Source: UBA2862 sp045658005 (lineage in GTDB: Bacteria > Bacillota > Clostridia > Christensenellales > Aristaeellaceae). Taken from it: 64,000 nt of DNA. The notes under the pieces were generated by a model. It was given only the letters and a program-made list of their open reading frames with translations, ran no database searches and had not been told where the DNA came from. The stretch lies in NCBI GenBank assembly GCA_045658005.1, contig JAZOUD010000123.1, positions 1 through 64,000 of the forward strand, in the 5' to 3' direction. Shown here one piece after another: positions 26,521 to 35,445 of this stretch (position 1 is its first letter; the number at the start of each line of letters is the position of its first letter). The translations under genes were made by a program, and so were the position numbers.

Positions 26521-27777
26521 TTAATCGTCGGCCATGGCCGCGGCGCTCCTCCCCGCCAGCGCGCCGGTGGAGAAGGCGATTTGCAGGTTGTAGCCGCCGG
26601 TGGCGGCGTCCACGTCCATCAGCTCCCCGCAGAGATACAGGTTTTTCAACCGCTTGCTCTGCATGGTGGAGGGATTGATCTCCTTCACGTTCACGCCGCC
26701 CCGGGTGATGATGGCCTCATTGAAGCCGCCGAGGCCCTTCGGGTGCAGCTCGATGCCCTTGACGACCTTCAACAGCGCCGCGCGCTGCCGGGCAGTGACG
26801 CTGTTGACGGGCATTGTCGGCGAAAGCCCGGCCAGCCGGATCAGCTGCTCCGACAGGCTTCGTGGCGCGAGGCCGTCCACGACGCTGCTCAGCTGCTTGC
26901 GGGACAGCTGACTGAAATCCCGCAGCAATCGGACGTCCAGCGTCTGTTCGTCCAGCGCCGGCTTCAGGTCGATGGACATGCGCACGGTGGAGAGATCCTC
27001 CGGCAACAGGCTGGACAGGGTCAGCGCCAGCGGGCCGGAGATCCCCGTATGGGTGAAGAGCAGCTCCCCCATCTGGCTGTAGAGCCGCTTTTCCTTTTTG
27101 CCGCCGGTTATAAAGGCGGTCAGCGTCACGTTCTTCAGGGTCAGCCCCGCCAGCGTCCCCGGCCAGCTCTCCACCGTGTCGATGGCGACCAGCGCGGGCA
27201 GCGTCGGCGTGACGGTGTGCCCGACATCCCGGGCCATGGCGTGGCCGTCGCCGGTCGAGCCCGTGGAGGGATAGCTGAGCCCCCCTGTGGCGAGTATGAC
27301 GGCGTCGGCGTAAATGCTCCTGCCGTCCTCCAGGGCCACGCCCACACATTGGCCGTCCTCCGTCAACAGCTGTGCGACTCGGGTATTCAGGCGAATATCC
27401 ACGCCCGCGCCATCAAGCCCCCGCTTCAGCGCGGCGATGATGTCGCTGGATTTGTCGGAGACCGGAAACACCCGGTTTCCCCGCTCCACCTTCAGGGGCG
27501 TGCCCAGATCCTCCACCAGCGCCATCATCCCCGCGTTGTCCAGATGGGCAAAGGCGGCGTACAGGAACCGCGGATTTCTGAAAATGTTGCGCTGGTACTG
27601 CTCCATATCCGAGGCGTTGGTGACGTTGCAGCGTCCCTTGCCGGTGATATAGAGCTTCTTTCCCAGCTTTTCATTGCGCTCCAGCAGCGTGACCCGGGCG
27701 CCGCCGCGCGCCGCGTACAGCGCCGCCAGCATGCCGGAGGCGCCGCCGCCCACCACGATACATTTGTTGTGCTGCAT
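26521..27777 (-). CDS. NAD(P)/FAD-dependent oxidoreductase, BaiN/HI0933 family
   Basis: A 418-residue flavoprotein of the HI0933/BaiN family. Its members bind FAD through an N-terminal Rossmann motif and have unclear physiological substrates; BaiN was linked to bile-acid dehydroxylation. The dinucleotide site VVGGGASG (about 8-15), the ITGKGRCNVTN motif and the C-terminal CGELMDVDAATGGYNLQ motif are all present, so it looks complete and active. ATG 27777 is preferred to a GTG four codons earlier, which lies within the GTGAGG ribosome site. The RpiR gene upstream ends 1-2 nt before that site, so the two are probably one operon. Confidence 0.88.
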   Translation of the reverse strand: MQHNKCIVVGGGASGMLAALYAARGGARVTLLERNEKLGKKLYITGKGRCNVTNASDMEQYQRNIFRNPRFLYAAFAHLDNAGMMALVEDLGTPLKVERGNRVFPVSDKSSDIIAALKRGLDGAGVDIRLNTRVAQLLTEDGQCVGVALEDGRSIYADAVILATGGLSYPSTGSTGDGHAMARDVGHTVTPTLPALVAIDTVESWPGTLAGLTLKNVTLTAFITGGKKEKRLYSQMGELLFTHTGISGPLALTLSSLLPEDLSTVRMSIDLKPALDEQTLDVRLLRDFSQLSRKQLSSVVDGLAPRSLSEQLIRLAGLSPTMPVNSVTARQRAALLKVVKGIELHPKGLGGFNEAIITRGGVNVKEINPSTMQSKRLKNLYLCGELMDVDAATGGYNLQIAFSTGALAGRSAAAMADD

Positions 27778-27790
27778 ATCAGGCCTCACG

Positions 27791-28657
27791 TCACTCGGTC
27801 GTCCTGGCGAGATAGACGTCGTATTTGCTCCAGATATCCTCCATCTCCTCGAAGTATTGGGATACCTCGTGGCGACGGCGCTGCCCCAGGGCGACGATCA
27901 GCGCGTTGATCAGCGACAGCGGCGCGGCAAAGGAATCCACGAAGGAGGACATGTCGCTCTTGGCCATCAGGCAGGTATCCGCCGTGGCGTGCAGCGGCGA
28001 CAGCGGGCCGTCGGTGATGGCGATCAGGGAAGCGCCCCTGGAACGGGCGAACTCCATCGCCTCGATGGAGCGCGCCGTATACCGGGGAAAAGAAATGCCG
28101 ATCAGCAGGTCCCCCTCACCGATCCGGGAGAGCTGCTCAAATACGTCGCTGATGCCCGAAGTCACCACTGTGACGTTGGGAAAGATAAACCGCAGGTAAT
28201 GGGCAAAGAATTCCGCGATCGGCGCCGAGGCCCTCAGGCCGAGCACATAGATGTTGCGCGCGGAGATGATCTTTTCGATGGCATCCTCGAAGGCATTGAT
28301 GTCCATCTCGTCCAGCGTCGAGCGGATGTTCTGTATATCGGCCTTCAGCACCTTGTTCAGCACCTGGGCATGATCCATATCCGAGGTCATCTCAAAGCGC
28401 TGGGAGGCGGTCAGGCGGTGGCGAATCAGCTCCTGAAGGGCCTTTTGAAGGTGGGGATAACCGCTGTAGCCCAGGGCGGACGCGAAGCGCACCACGGTTG
28501 ACTCCGAAACCCCCACATATTCACCCAGCTTGGAAGCGGTCATGAAGACGACCTTGTCGTAGTGGGTCACGATGCATTCAGCGATGCGGCGGTGGCTTTT
28601 TGAAAGTTTTTTACCGCTGTGATTCAATCTCTGTATCAGTTCCTGTGCGTTGTCCAT
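27791..28657 (-). CDS. MurR/RpiR family transcriptional regulator
   Basis: A 288-residue sugar-phosphate-sensing regulator. It has an N-terminal HTH_6 domain (about 1-78, TASKLGEYVGVSESTVVRFA) and a C-terminal SIS domain (about 125-255, YVLGLRASAPIAEFFAHYL). Family members sense phosphosugars and control their catabolism. Its target is not evident here because the adjacent gene is a BaiN-like flavoprotein. A good promoter and a 16-bp palindrome lie upstream, suggesting autoregulation. AAGGGGTG precedes the ATG. Confidence 0.9.
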   Translation of the reverse strand: MDNAQELIQRLNHSGKKLSKSHRRIAECIVTHYDKVVFMTASKLGEYVGVSESTVVRFASALGYSGYPHLQKALQELIRHRLTASQRFEMTSDMDHAQVLNKVLKADIQNIRSTLDEMDINAFEDAIEKIISARNIYVLGLRASAPIAEFFAHYLRFIFPNVTVVTSGISDVFEQLSRIGEGDLLIGISFPRYTARSIEAMEFARSRGASLIAITDGPLSPLHATADTCLMAKSDMSSFVDSFAAPLSLINALIVALGQRRRHEVSQYFEEMEDIWSKYDVYLARTTE

Positions 28658-28703
28658 CTGTGTATCACCCCTTCGAGAGAGTAAAAATGTATCATCTTGT
28701 GCA

Positions 28704-28732
28704 ATTATACCCCATCAGACGCTTATTTGCAA
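28704..28732 (-). promoter_or_regulatory. Sigma-A promoter of the rpiR-type gene
   Basis: On the minus strand TTGCAA (28732-28727), 17 bp, TATAAT (28709-28704), about 50 bp upstream of the start codon. Confidence 0.65.
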
Positions 28733-28739
28733 GGGTAAT

Positions 28740-28755
28740 ATGCAAATATTTGCAT
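28740..28755. promoter_or_regulatory. 16-bp perfect palindrome, candidate RpiR operator
   Basis: ATGCAAATATTTGCAT is self-complementary and lies 7 bp upstream of the -35 of the regulator's promoter. A related half-site, TTTGCAA, overlaps that -35. The position fits a binding site for the RpiR-type protein; this is inference from location and symmetry. Confidence 0.5.
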
Positions 28756-28887
28756 TTAATCACATCAGATAATTCATATTTTATAGTTCTTAACCGTCAC
28801 GGCCTGATTTGCCCGCAGGTCGCCATCATGCAATTGACTACTGATTTAATTGCAAAAAAGCGTTGCGCCTCGATGACACGCGTGGGC

Positions 28888-28909
28888 ATGAATCCCGCTG
28901 GGGATTCAT
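28888..28909 (+). promoter_or_regulatory. Hairpin in the spoIIP leader
   Basis: ATGAATCCC (28888-28896) pairs perfectly with GGGATTCAT (28901-28909) across a 4-nt loop. It ends 12 nt before the GGGAGG ribosome site of spoIIP, so it could affect translation or message stability. Confidence 0.45.
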
Positions 28910-28934
28910 ATATTGCTGCATGGGAGGTGGACGC

Positions 28935-29942
28935 GTGATTCATTTCAAGGTCATTCGGGCTTCGAGGCTTCTGTTGACTTTGACCGTCCTGCTGTTGGCT
29001 GCGGTGCTCGTGTTCATAGGCGTGCGATTGCTGGCGCAGCGCGATCAGGTTCCGGCCAACGGCTCCGCAAGCCTGGTTGAAGCGAACGAGGGTGACGAGG
29101 CAAAGGCTGCACAGGCCTTTGCCTCGTCTGGCAATTCAGGCGCGGCGGCACGGCAGGGCGGGCGCATCGAAATCGAGGTCATCGACCGGGCGGAAGTCGA
29201 TGCCCCTGTCCCCCGCGTGTTGATCTATCATACCCATACCCACGAAGCCTATGAGCAGACCGCCAGCGACCCCTATGAAGCGGTGGAGGTCTGGCGGACC
29301 ACGGACAACAAGCACAGCGTGGTCAGGGTGGGAGAAGAATTGGCCGTCCAACTGAGGCGGTACGGCTTCGACGTGGTTCACGACACGACGGATCACGAAG
29401 CGCATCAGCTTTCAACGGCCTATACCCGATCTCTCGCCACGCTGATGGCTTACAGGGAGCGCTTCGATCTTTATATCGACCTGCACAGGGATGCCTATGT
29501 CGATGGCGACCCGATCTCCGTTTCGTTCTCCGGCGACGAGGAAATGGCGCCCGTCATGCTGCTGGTCGGCAACGGCAACGGCTTTGACGTCAAGCCCTGG
29601 TATTCTCAAAACCTCAGCTTCGCCAGGGCGCTGGAGGCGCGCATCAACAGGGAGGCGCCCGGACTGTGCAAGCCGGTGCTGGTCAAGGATGGCCGCTATA
29701 ACCAGAACATCGGCGTGTTTTCGATCCTCGTGGAGGTGGGCCACAATCGCAATACGCTGGCCCAGGCCTGCAACTCGGTCTCTCCCCTGGCAAAGGCGAT
29801 TTACGCGCTGATGGTGGAATCGCCGGATCCGGAGCTGACGCGGATAAAGGCGGAATGGGAGGCGCAACATCCATACATCACGGACGGATCGGGCTTTGAC
29901 TTGGATAAACGCACAACGGTGACGAATGCATCGCGGGAATAA
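28935..29942 (+). CDS. spoIIP: Stage II sporulation protein P
   Basis: SpoIIP is a septal peptidoglycan amidase/endopeptidase that works with SpoIID and SpoIIM in engulfment during sporulation. The 335-residue protein has an N-terminal membrane anchor (about 9-33), a low-complexity stalk and a zinc-amidase domain. The domain carries YHTHTHEAY (about 97-105), DLHRDAY (about 183) and VEVGHNRNT (about 266), the conserved metal and catalytic motifs. GTG 28935 with GGGAGG 9 nt upstream is chosen over longer in-frame starts. The usual neighbour gpr is not present. Confidence 0.92.
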   Translation: MIHFKVIRASRLLLTLTVLLLAAVLVFIGVRLLAQRDQVPANGSASLVEANEGDEAKAAQAFASSGNSGAAARQGGRIEIEVIDRAEVDAPVPRVLIYHTHTHEAYEQTASDPYEAVEVWRTTDNKHSVVRVGEELAVQLRRYGFDVVHDTTDHEAHQLSTAYTRSLATLMAYRERFDLYIDLHRDAYVDGDPISVSFSGDEEMAPVMLLVGNGNGFDVKPWYSQNLSFARALEARINREAPGLCKPVLVKDGRYNQNIGVFSILVEVGHNRNTLAQACNSVSPLAKAIYALMVESPDPELTRIKAEWEAQHPYITDGSGFDLDKRTTVTNASRE

Positions 29943-30011
29943 TTAATGTAATTATATGGACATCCTTCCTATTGTTAACTTGATAATAAACAACCAATGG
30001 ACTTATTTATA

Positions 30012-30040
30012 TTGACACAGCGCCTAACAGTTATTATCAT
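30012..30040 (+). promoter_or_regulatory. Sigma-A promoter of the spo0A-like gene
   Basis: TTGACA (30012-30017), 17 bp, TATCAT (30035-30040): consensus -35 and 5/6 -10, 60 bp before the start codon. Confidence 0.7.
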
Positions 30041-30099
30041 TACAGATAACTAAACGACATATATACAGGCCAATGAATGCTTACAAAGGATGACAAAAG

Positions 30100-30852
30100 A
30101 TGAAGAAATGCCGTCTGTACATTGCGGATATGGATTTGCAATTCATCGCAGGGATACGCCGCGCGGTAGCGGGATGTCAGGGGATTGAAATCATCGGCAG
30201 CAGTGGCAACGGCCGGACGGCGTTGAGGGATTGCCTGCGGCTCAAGCCGGATGTGGTCATATCGGACATCCCGCTGCCTGAGTTTGATGGCATTTCCCTG
30301 TTGCACGAACTCCAGCGCCTCAGCCAGGCGCCTTCGGTGATCGTCTGTACCTACTTTTATTCCGATGCCACCATGCAGTGCGCGTGCCGATACGGCGCAT
30401 CCTTTTTCCTGTGCAAGCCCATCGAGATGGCCACGCTGCCGGAATTGATCCAGGCCTGTGGCCACAGCAGCCGCCAGTCCTTGACGGATATCGAAAGGCA
30501 TGATCGACAAAGCGACGCGCAACGCCTGCGCGGGGCGGCCGTTCACAAGCTGCTGAAGGACCTGGGTATGTCTGTGCGTCTGGATGGCGCGACCTACTTC
30601 ATCGAGGCGGCGGTTTACTGTAACGGCGACGCGCTTTTGATGAAGAACCTGTCAAAGGGGCTGTATGCGCAGCTGGCCCAACGGATGGATACCACCGTTT
30701 CGAGAATCGAGCGCTCCATGCGCAGCGCGATTGCAATCGCCTATGATCGGGGCTCCCTGAGCCGGTGCTTTGACCATCGCCCATCCAACCGCGAATTTAT
30801 CGAATACCTGATGAATGCCGTGGATCATAACGAGCGATCCTCTGATCCGTAG
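30100..30852 (+). CDS. Spo0A-like response regulator
   Basis: A 250-residue protein with a receiver domain (1-120) and a Spo0A-type DNA-binding C-terminus (about 148-245). The latter shows the VHKLLKDLGM, TTVSRIERSMRSAI and NREFIEYL segments typical of sporulation master regulators. Phospho-acceptor Asp56, Thr84 and Lys106 are in place. The acidic pair normally Asp10-Asp11 is Asp10-Met11 (followed by Asp12), so Mg binding and phosphorylation may be altered. The receiver is also divergent. It may be the organism's Spo0A or a second paralogue; the rest of the genome is needed to decide. AAAGGATG precedes the ATG. Confidence 0.85.
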   Translation: MKKCRLYIADMDLQFIAGIRRAVAGCQGIEIIGSSGNGRTALRDCLRLKPDVVISDIPLPEFDGISLLHELQRLSQAPSVIVCTYFYSDATMQCACRYGASFFLCKPIEMATLPELIQACGHSSRQSLTDIERHDRQSDAQRLRGAAVHKLLKDLGMSVRLDGATYFIEAAVYCNGDALLMKNLSKGLYAQLAQRMDTTVSRIERSMRSAIAIAYDRGSLSRCFDHRPSNREFIEYLMNAVDHNERSSDP

Positions 30853-30949
30853 CTTTATCTTGCGCCTGTAGCAGCCGAAAGCACCTCCGCGCGGCACATT
30901 CTTTCTAATGAAAAGTGTCAATATGTATGGCCACTTCGTCAATTATGTG

Positions 30950-30958
30950 TTATAATCA
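30950..30958 (+). promoter_or_regulatory. Extended -10 promoter of the branching enzyme gene
   Basis: TGTTATAAT (30950-30958) is a consensus extended -10 about 40 bp upstream of the start codon. No strong -35 is visible. Confidence 0.5.
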
Positions 30959-30997
30959 TAATAGAGTTATGCGACACAGGCGGAGGTGCTGACTGAT

Positions 30998-33013
30998 ATG
31001 AAGGCCAACAGACCGACCCAATACAGGATCATGTCCATCGATCCCTGGCTTCAACCTTATTATAACGACATCGCCCTGAGGATGGAGCGACACGCAAATA
31101 CGCGCAAATCACTTCTGGGTGACGGAACCGACCTGACGTCCTTCGCCAACGGCTATCTGTACTACGGCTTTAATCGCACCGAGACCGGGTGGGTCTATCG
31201 CGAATGGGCGCCCGGGGCCGATGCGCTGCACCTGATCGGCGATTTCAACGACTGGAGCCGGGAATCCCATCCATTGACCCGCCTGCCGGACGGCACCTGG
31301 GAAATCGCCCTTGACGGCGCGGACACCCTGAAGCACGGTCAGCTGGTGAAGGTACAGGTCACGAAGGACGGCAAGCGCACCGACCACATTCCCGCCTACA
31401 TCCGGCGCGTGGTCCAGAACTCAGAGCACCTCTTCAACGGTCAGATCTGGGCCCCTGCCCGTCCCTTTCAATGGACCGACGGCGGCTACGGCAAGCGCAA
31501 GATCGCCCCACCCTACATCTACGAGGCGCACATCGGCATGGCCCAGGAGAAGGAGGGGGTGGGCAGCTACCGCGAATTCGCCGACTTCAACCTGGAATAC
31601 ATCCGCGACCTCGGCTACAATACCGTCCAGCTCATGGCGATACAGGAGCACCCATACTATGCCTCCTTCGGCTACCAGGTGACCAATTTCTTCGCAGCCT
31701 CGTCCTGGTATGGCGAGCCGGAGGACCTGAAATACCTGATCAACAGGGCCCATGAGATGGGCATGTACGTGCTGCTGGATGTGGTCCATTCCCACGCCTC
31801 CGCCAATGCCGACGAGGGCCTCAACGGGCTGGACGGCACGGACGATCAGTACTTCCTGGCAGGAGAAAGGGGCTGGCACCCCGCCTGGAAGACCCGCCTG
31901 TTCGACTACGGCAAGCATGAGGTGCTGCACTTCCTGCTGTCCAATTTGAAGTTCTGGCTGGAGGAATACCACTTCGACGGCTTCCGCTTCGACGGCGTCA
32001 CATCGATGATCTACCAGGATCACGGCCTCGGCGCCAGCTTTACCGACTATTCCCAGTACTTCGGGCTGAACACCAATGTGGACGCGCTGACCTATCTCCA
32101 GCTGGCCAACGAGCTGGTGCACGCGGTCAACCCCTTTGCGCTGACCGTCTGCGAGGAGATGAGCGGCATGCCCGGCATGTGCATCCCCATCCGCAGCGGC
32201 GGCATCGGCTTCGACTACCGCCTGTCAATGGGCGTGCCGGACTTCTGGATCCGGCTGCTCAAGGAGTATTCCGACGACCAGTGGGACATGTTCAAGATGT
32301 GGTACGAGCTGACCACGCGCCGCCCCCAGGAGAAGAACATTGGCTACTGCGAATCCCACGACCAGGCGCTGGTGGGCGACAAGACGCTGATCTTCCGCAT
32401 GGCGGACGCGGAGATGTACAGCGGCATGACCAAGTCCTATCACTCCATCGCCATCGACCGGGCCATCGCCCTGCACAAGATGATCCGGTTCATCACCCTC
32501 GCGCTGGGCAGCGACGGCTACCTGAACTTCATGGGCAACGAGTTCGGGCACCCGGAGTGGATCGACTTCCCCCGGGAGGGCAACGGCTGGAGCTATAAGT
32601 ACGCCCGTCGCCAGTGGTCGCTGGTGCAGAACGAAACGCTGAAGTACGCGTGGCTGGCCAATTTCGACCGGGCCATGCTGAAGTTCAGCCGGAAGTACCG
32701 GGTGCTGAACAAGACGGACACCGTGAACCTCTGGATCGACCAGCCGGGAAAGATCATCGCCTTCTCAAAGGGCGAGCTGGTCTACGTGTTCAACTTCCAT
32801 CCCACCCATTCCCCCACCGACTTCTTCCTTCCGGTCCACTCCGTGGGCGAGGGCAAATACAAGGTGATCTTCTCCACCGACGACATCGACTTCGGGGGCA
32901 TGGACCGCACCAGCAAGGATTACGTATACTATACGAAGTTCGAAGAAGGCCGCGGCCTGGGATTCGAGATCTACATCCCCTGCCGCACGGCCATCGTGTT
33001 CAGGCGGCTCTGA
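30998..33013 (+). CDS. glgB: 1,4-alpha-glucan branching enzyme, GH13_8 (eukaryote-like) type
   Basis: Makes alpha-1,6 branches in glycogen. The 671-residue protein has an N-terminal CBM48-like domain (YREWAPGADALHLIGDFNDW), the GH13 barrel and a C-terminal beta domain. The catalytic nucleophile Asp lies in DGFRFDGV (near 331), the acid Glu in VCEEMSG (near 385) and the third Asp in ESHDQA (near 454). GGWHPAWKTRLF-like and GYCESHDQ motifs match the GH13_8 subfamily of eukaryotes and some anaerobes rather than the common bacterial GH13_9. No glgC, glgA or glgP is adjacent. GGAGG lies 11 nt before the ATG; a GTG at 30986 overlaps it. Confidence 0.92.
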   Translation: MKANRPTQYRIMSIDPWLQPYYNDIALRMERHANTRKSLLGDGTDLTSFANGYLYYGFNRTETGWVYREWAPGADALHLIGDFNDWSRESHPLTRLPDGTWEIALDGADTLKHGQLVKVQVTKDGKRTDHIPAYIRRVVQNSEHLFNGQIWAPARPFQWTDGGYGKRKIAPPYIYEAHIGMAQEKEGVGSYREFADFNLEYIRDLGYNTVQLMAIQEHPYYASFGYQVTNFFAASSWYGEPEDLKYLINRAHEMGMYVLLDVVHSHASANADEGLNGLDGTDDQYFLAGERGWHPAWKTRLFDYGKHEVLHFLLSNLKFWLEEYHFDGFRFDGVTSMIYQDHGLGASFTDYSQYFGLNTNVDALTYLQLANELVHAVNPFALTVCEEMSGMPGMCIPIRSGGIGFDYRLSMGVPDFWIRLLKEYSDDQWDMFKMWYELTTRRPQEKNIGYCESHDQALVGDKTLIFRMADAEMYSGMTKSYHSIAIDRAIALHKMIRFITLALGSDGYLNFMGNEFGHPEWIDFPREGNGWSYKYARRQWSLVQNETLKYAWLANFDRAMLKFSRKYRVLNKTDTVNLWIDQPGKIIAFSKGELVYVFNFHPTHSPTDFFLPVHSVGEGKYKVIFSTDDIDFGGMDRTSKDYVYYTKFEEGRGLGFEIYIPCRTAIVFRRL

Positions 33014-33031
33014 TCCCCCTACGCCGATGAA

Positions 33032-33065
33032 ATGGGCTGCGTTCTGTTTGCGGAACGCAGCCCAT
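33032..33065. terminator. Hairpin between convergent glgB and gpmI
   Basis: A 13-bp perfect inverted repeat (33032-33044 and 33053-33065) with an 8-nt loop separates the two convergent genes. T runs are weak on both sides. Confidence 0.65.
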
Positions 33066-33086
33066 AGTGTTGAAAAGCGTGTTACG

Positions 33087-34646
33087 TCAGTGCACGATCA
33101 GGCTTTCGCCGGTCATTTCGGCTGGCTTATCAATGCCCATCAGGTCCAGCATGGTCGGGCACAGGTCGCACAGCTTGCCGCCGTGCCGGCGAAGCTTATG
33201 CTTGGGGTGGTCGGGATCGATGACGATCACCGGCACCGGGTTGGTGGTGTGGGCGGTGAACGGGCCGCCGTGCACGGGGTCGATCATCATGTCGCAGTTG
33301 CCGTGGTCGGCGGTGATGACCACCTTGCCGCCCTGGGCGACCAGAGCGTCCACGATCTTGCCGACGCATTCGTCCACGGTGCGCACGGCCTTCTTTGCCG
33401 CCTCCATGACGCCGGTATGGCCGACCATGTCGCAGTTGGCGAAGTTCAGTATGATGACGTCGTACTTCTTCTCGTCGATGCACTTGAGCACCGCATCGGT
33501 GACCTCATAGGCGCTCATCTCGGGCTTGAGGTCGAAGGTGGGCACCTCCTCGGCGGAGGGGCTGGGCACCAGTATGCGGTCCTCGCCGTCGAAGACGCGC
33601 TCCTCGCCGCCATTGAAGAAGAAGGTGACGTGGGCGTACTTCTGGGTCTCGGCGATCCTGAGCTGCTTCTTGCCCAGCTTGGAAAGGTATTCGCCCATGG
33701 TCATGTGCAGGCTCTCCGGCGGATAGGCGATCAGCACGTTGGGCATGGTCGCGTCGTACTGGGTCATGCACACGTAGGTCAGCGGGAAGAAGCCGTGACG
33801 ACGCTCGAAGCCCTTGAAGTCGGGATCGACGTAGGCGCGGGTGATCTCGCGGGCCCGGTCGGGGCGGAAGTTGAAGAAGATCACGGAGTCGTTGGCCTTG
33901 ATGGTGCCCTCGGGATCGATGACGGTGGGCAGCATGAACTCGTCGGTCAGGTGCTTGCCGGTCTCGTCCACCACCTTGTAGGAATCCAGTATGGCCTGAA
34001 CGGGATCGTTGGCCTGGATGCCCTCGGCGCAGACCATGGCGTTGTAGGCCTTTTCCACGCGCTCCCAGGCAAAATCACGGTCCATGGCGTACAGGCGACC
34101 CATGACGGTGGCCACCTTGCCCACGCCGATTTCTTTCATCTTCTCAACCAGGTTCTTGACATACTCCCAGCCGGAATCCGGCGGCACGTCGCGGCCATCC
34201 AGCAGGCAGTGCACGTAGACCTTCTCCAGGCCGTGCCGCTTCGCCATTTCGATGATGCCGTAGAGGTGCTCGGTGTGGGAGTGGACGCCGCCGGGAGAGA
34301 CCAGGCCGATCAGGTGAAGGGCCGTACCGTTCTTCTTGCAGTTCTCCATGGCGGCCAGCATGGCCTTGTTTTCAAAGAACACGCCGTCCTTGATGTCCTT
34401 GGTGATCTTCACCAGCATCTGGTAGACCACGCGGCCCGCGCCGATGTTGGTGTGCCCCACCTCGGAATTGCCCATCTGGCCGTCCGGCAGGCCCACGTCC
34501 AGGCCGGAGGCGCCGATGGTGGTTGCGCAGTATTTTTCCCTCAGTCCCTCCAGCACAGGAATGCCGGCGGCGACGATGGCGTTGGATTTGGGATCGTTTT
34601 CGCCGATCCCAAATCCGTCCATGATAATAAGCGCGGTCGTGCTCAT
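33087..34646 (-). CDS. gpmI: 2,3-bisphosphoglycerate-independent phosphoglycerate mutase
   Basis: Interconverts 3- and 2-phosphoglycerate using two Mn ions. The 519-residue protein has the family length. Metal-binding Asp10 lies in IIMDGFG and the phosphoserine nucleophile Ser61 in MGNSEVGHTN. The later metal motifs DYDVIILNFANCDMVGHTG and ADHGN are also intact. Its ATG overlaps the tpiA stop by one base, so pgk-tpiA-gpmI behaves as a lower-glycolysis operon. Confidence 0.96.
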   Translation of the reverse strand: MSTTALIIMDGFGIGENDPKSNAIVAAGIPVLEGLREKYCATTIGASGLDVGLPDGQMGNSEVGHTNIGAGRVVYQMLVKITKDIKDGVFFENKAMLAAMENCKKNGTALHLIGLVSPGGVHSHTEHLYGIIEMAKRHGLEKVYVHCLLDGRDVPPDSGWEYVKNLVEKMKEIGVGKVATVMGRLYAMDRDFAWERVEKAYNAMVCAEGIQANDPVQAILDSYKVVDETGKHLTDEFMLPTVIDPEGTIKANDSVIFFNFRPDRAREITRAYVDPDFKGFERRHGFFPLTYVCMTQYDATMPNVLIAYPPESLHMTMGEYLSKLGKKQLRIAETQKYAHVTFFFNGGEERVFDGEDRILVPSPSAEEVPTFDLKPEMSAYEVTDAVLKCIDEKKYDVIILNFANCDMVGHTGVMEAAKKAVRTVDECVGKIVDALVAQGGKVVITADHGNCDMMIDPVHGGPFTAHTTNPVPVIVIDPDHPKHKLRRHGGKLCDLCPTMLDLMGIDKPAEMTGESLIVH

Positions 34647-35392
34647 CAGAAGTTCACCACCTGCGCGAAGTCCTCAGCCTTCAGGCTCGCGCCGCCGATC
34701 AGGCCGCCGTCGATCTCGGGCTGCGCCATCAGGCCCTTCACGTTGGAGCCCTTCATGCTACCGCCGTACTGGATGCGGATCTTCGCCGCGGCTTCCTCGC
34801 CAAACTTATAGCCAATGGCCTTGCGGATGACGCCGATGGTCTCGTTGGCCTGCTCGTCGGTGGCAGTCAGGCCGGTGCCGATGGCCCAAACGGGCTCATA
34901 GGCGATCACGACGTTTTCCAGCTCCTCAGCGGTCAGGCCGTGCAGCGCCATCTGGGTCTGGTACATGACGATCATGTCGGTGTAGCCCGCTTCACGCTCG
35001 TCCTTCATCTCACCCACGCAAACGATGGCCTTCAGGCCGGCCTTCACGGCGGCGACGGTGCGCAGGTTGACGGTCTTGTCGGTCTCGCCGAAGTACTGGC
35101 GGCGCTCGGAGTGGCCGATGATCACATATTCGCAGCCGGCAGCCTTCAGCATGTCGGCGCTCAGCTCGCCGGTGTAGGCGCCGGAGGCCTTGAAGTGCAC
35201 GTTCTGGGCGCCCAGCTTGATGTTGGTGCCCTCGATCACGGGCTTGACGGCGGCGAAGTTCACCGCGGGGGTGCAGACGACCACGTCACACTTGGCGTCC
35301 TTGACCAGCGGGATCAGGTCCCTGACCAGCTGAGCGGCCTCTTCCGGGGTCTTGTTCATCTTCCAGTTACCGGCGATAATAGGCTTGCGCAT
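34646..35392 (-). CDS. tpiA: Triose-phosphate isomerase
   Basis: Interconverts dihydroxyacetone phosphate and glyceraldehyde 3-phosphate. The 248-residue protein has catalytic Lys11 (GNWKMNKT), His94 (GHSERRQYFGE) and Glu166 (AYEPVWAIGTG). The start at 35392 gives the normal N-terminus and has GGAGG 8 nt upstream; a longer in-frame reading upstream is not family-like. It lies between pgk and gpmI on the minus strand. Confidence 0.97.
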   Translation of the reverse strand: MRKPIIAGNWKMNKTPEEAAQLVRDLIPLVKDAKCDVVVCTPAVNFAAVKPVIEGTNIKLGAQNVHFKASGAYTGELSADMLKAAGCEYVIIGHSERRQYFGETDKTVNLRTVAAVKAGLKAIVCVGEMKDEREAGYTDMIVMYQTQMALHGLTAEELENVVIAYEPVWAIGTGLTATDEQANETIGVIRKAIGYKFGEEAAAKIRIQYGGSMKGSNVKGLMAQPEIDGGLIGGASLKAEDFAQVVNF

Positions 35393-35445
35393 GGGAATCT
35401 CCTCCATTTCGATCTTACTTGTTGAATAAATGATTTTCAAATGTG

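Noticed and set aside
33027..34811. A long plus-strand open frame opposite gpmI and tpiA
   Set aside because: It covers unmistakable gpmI and tpiA sequence in antisense and has repetitive Val/Gly/His-rich composition.
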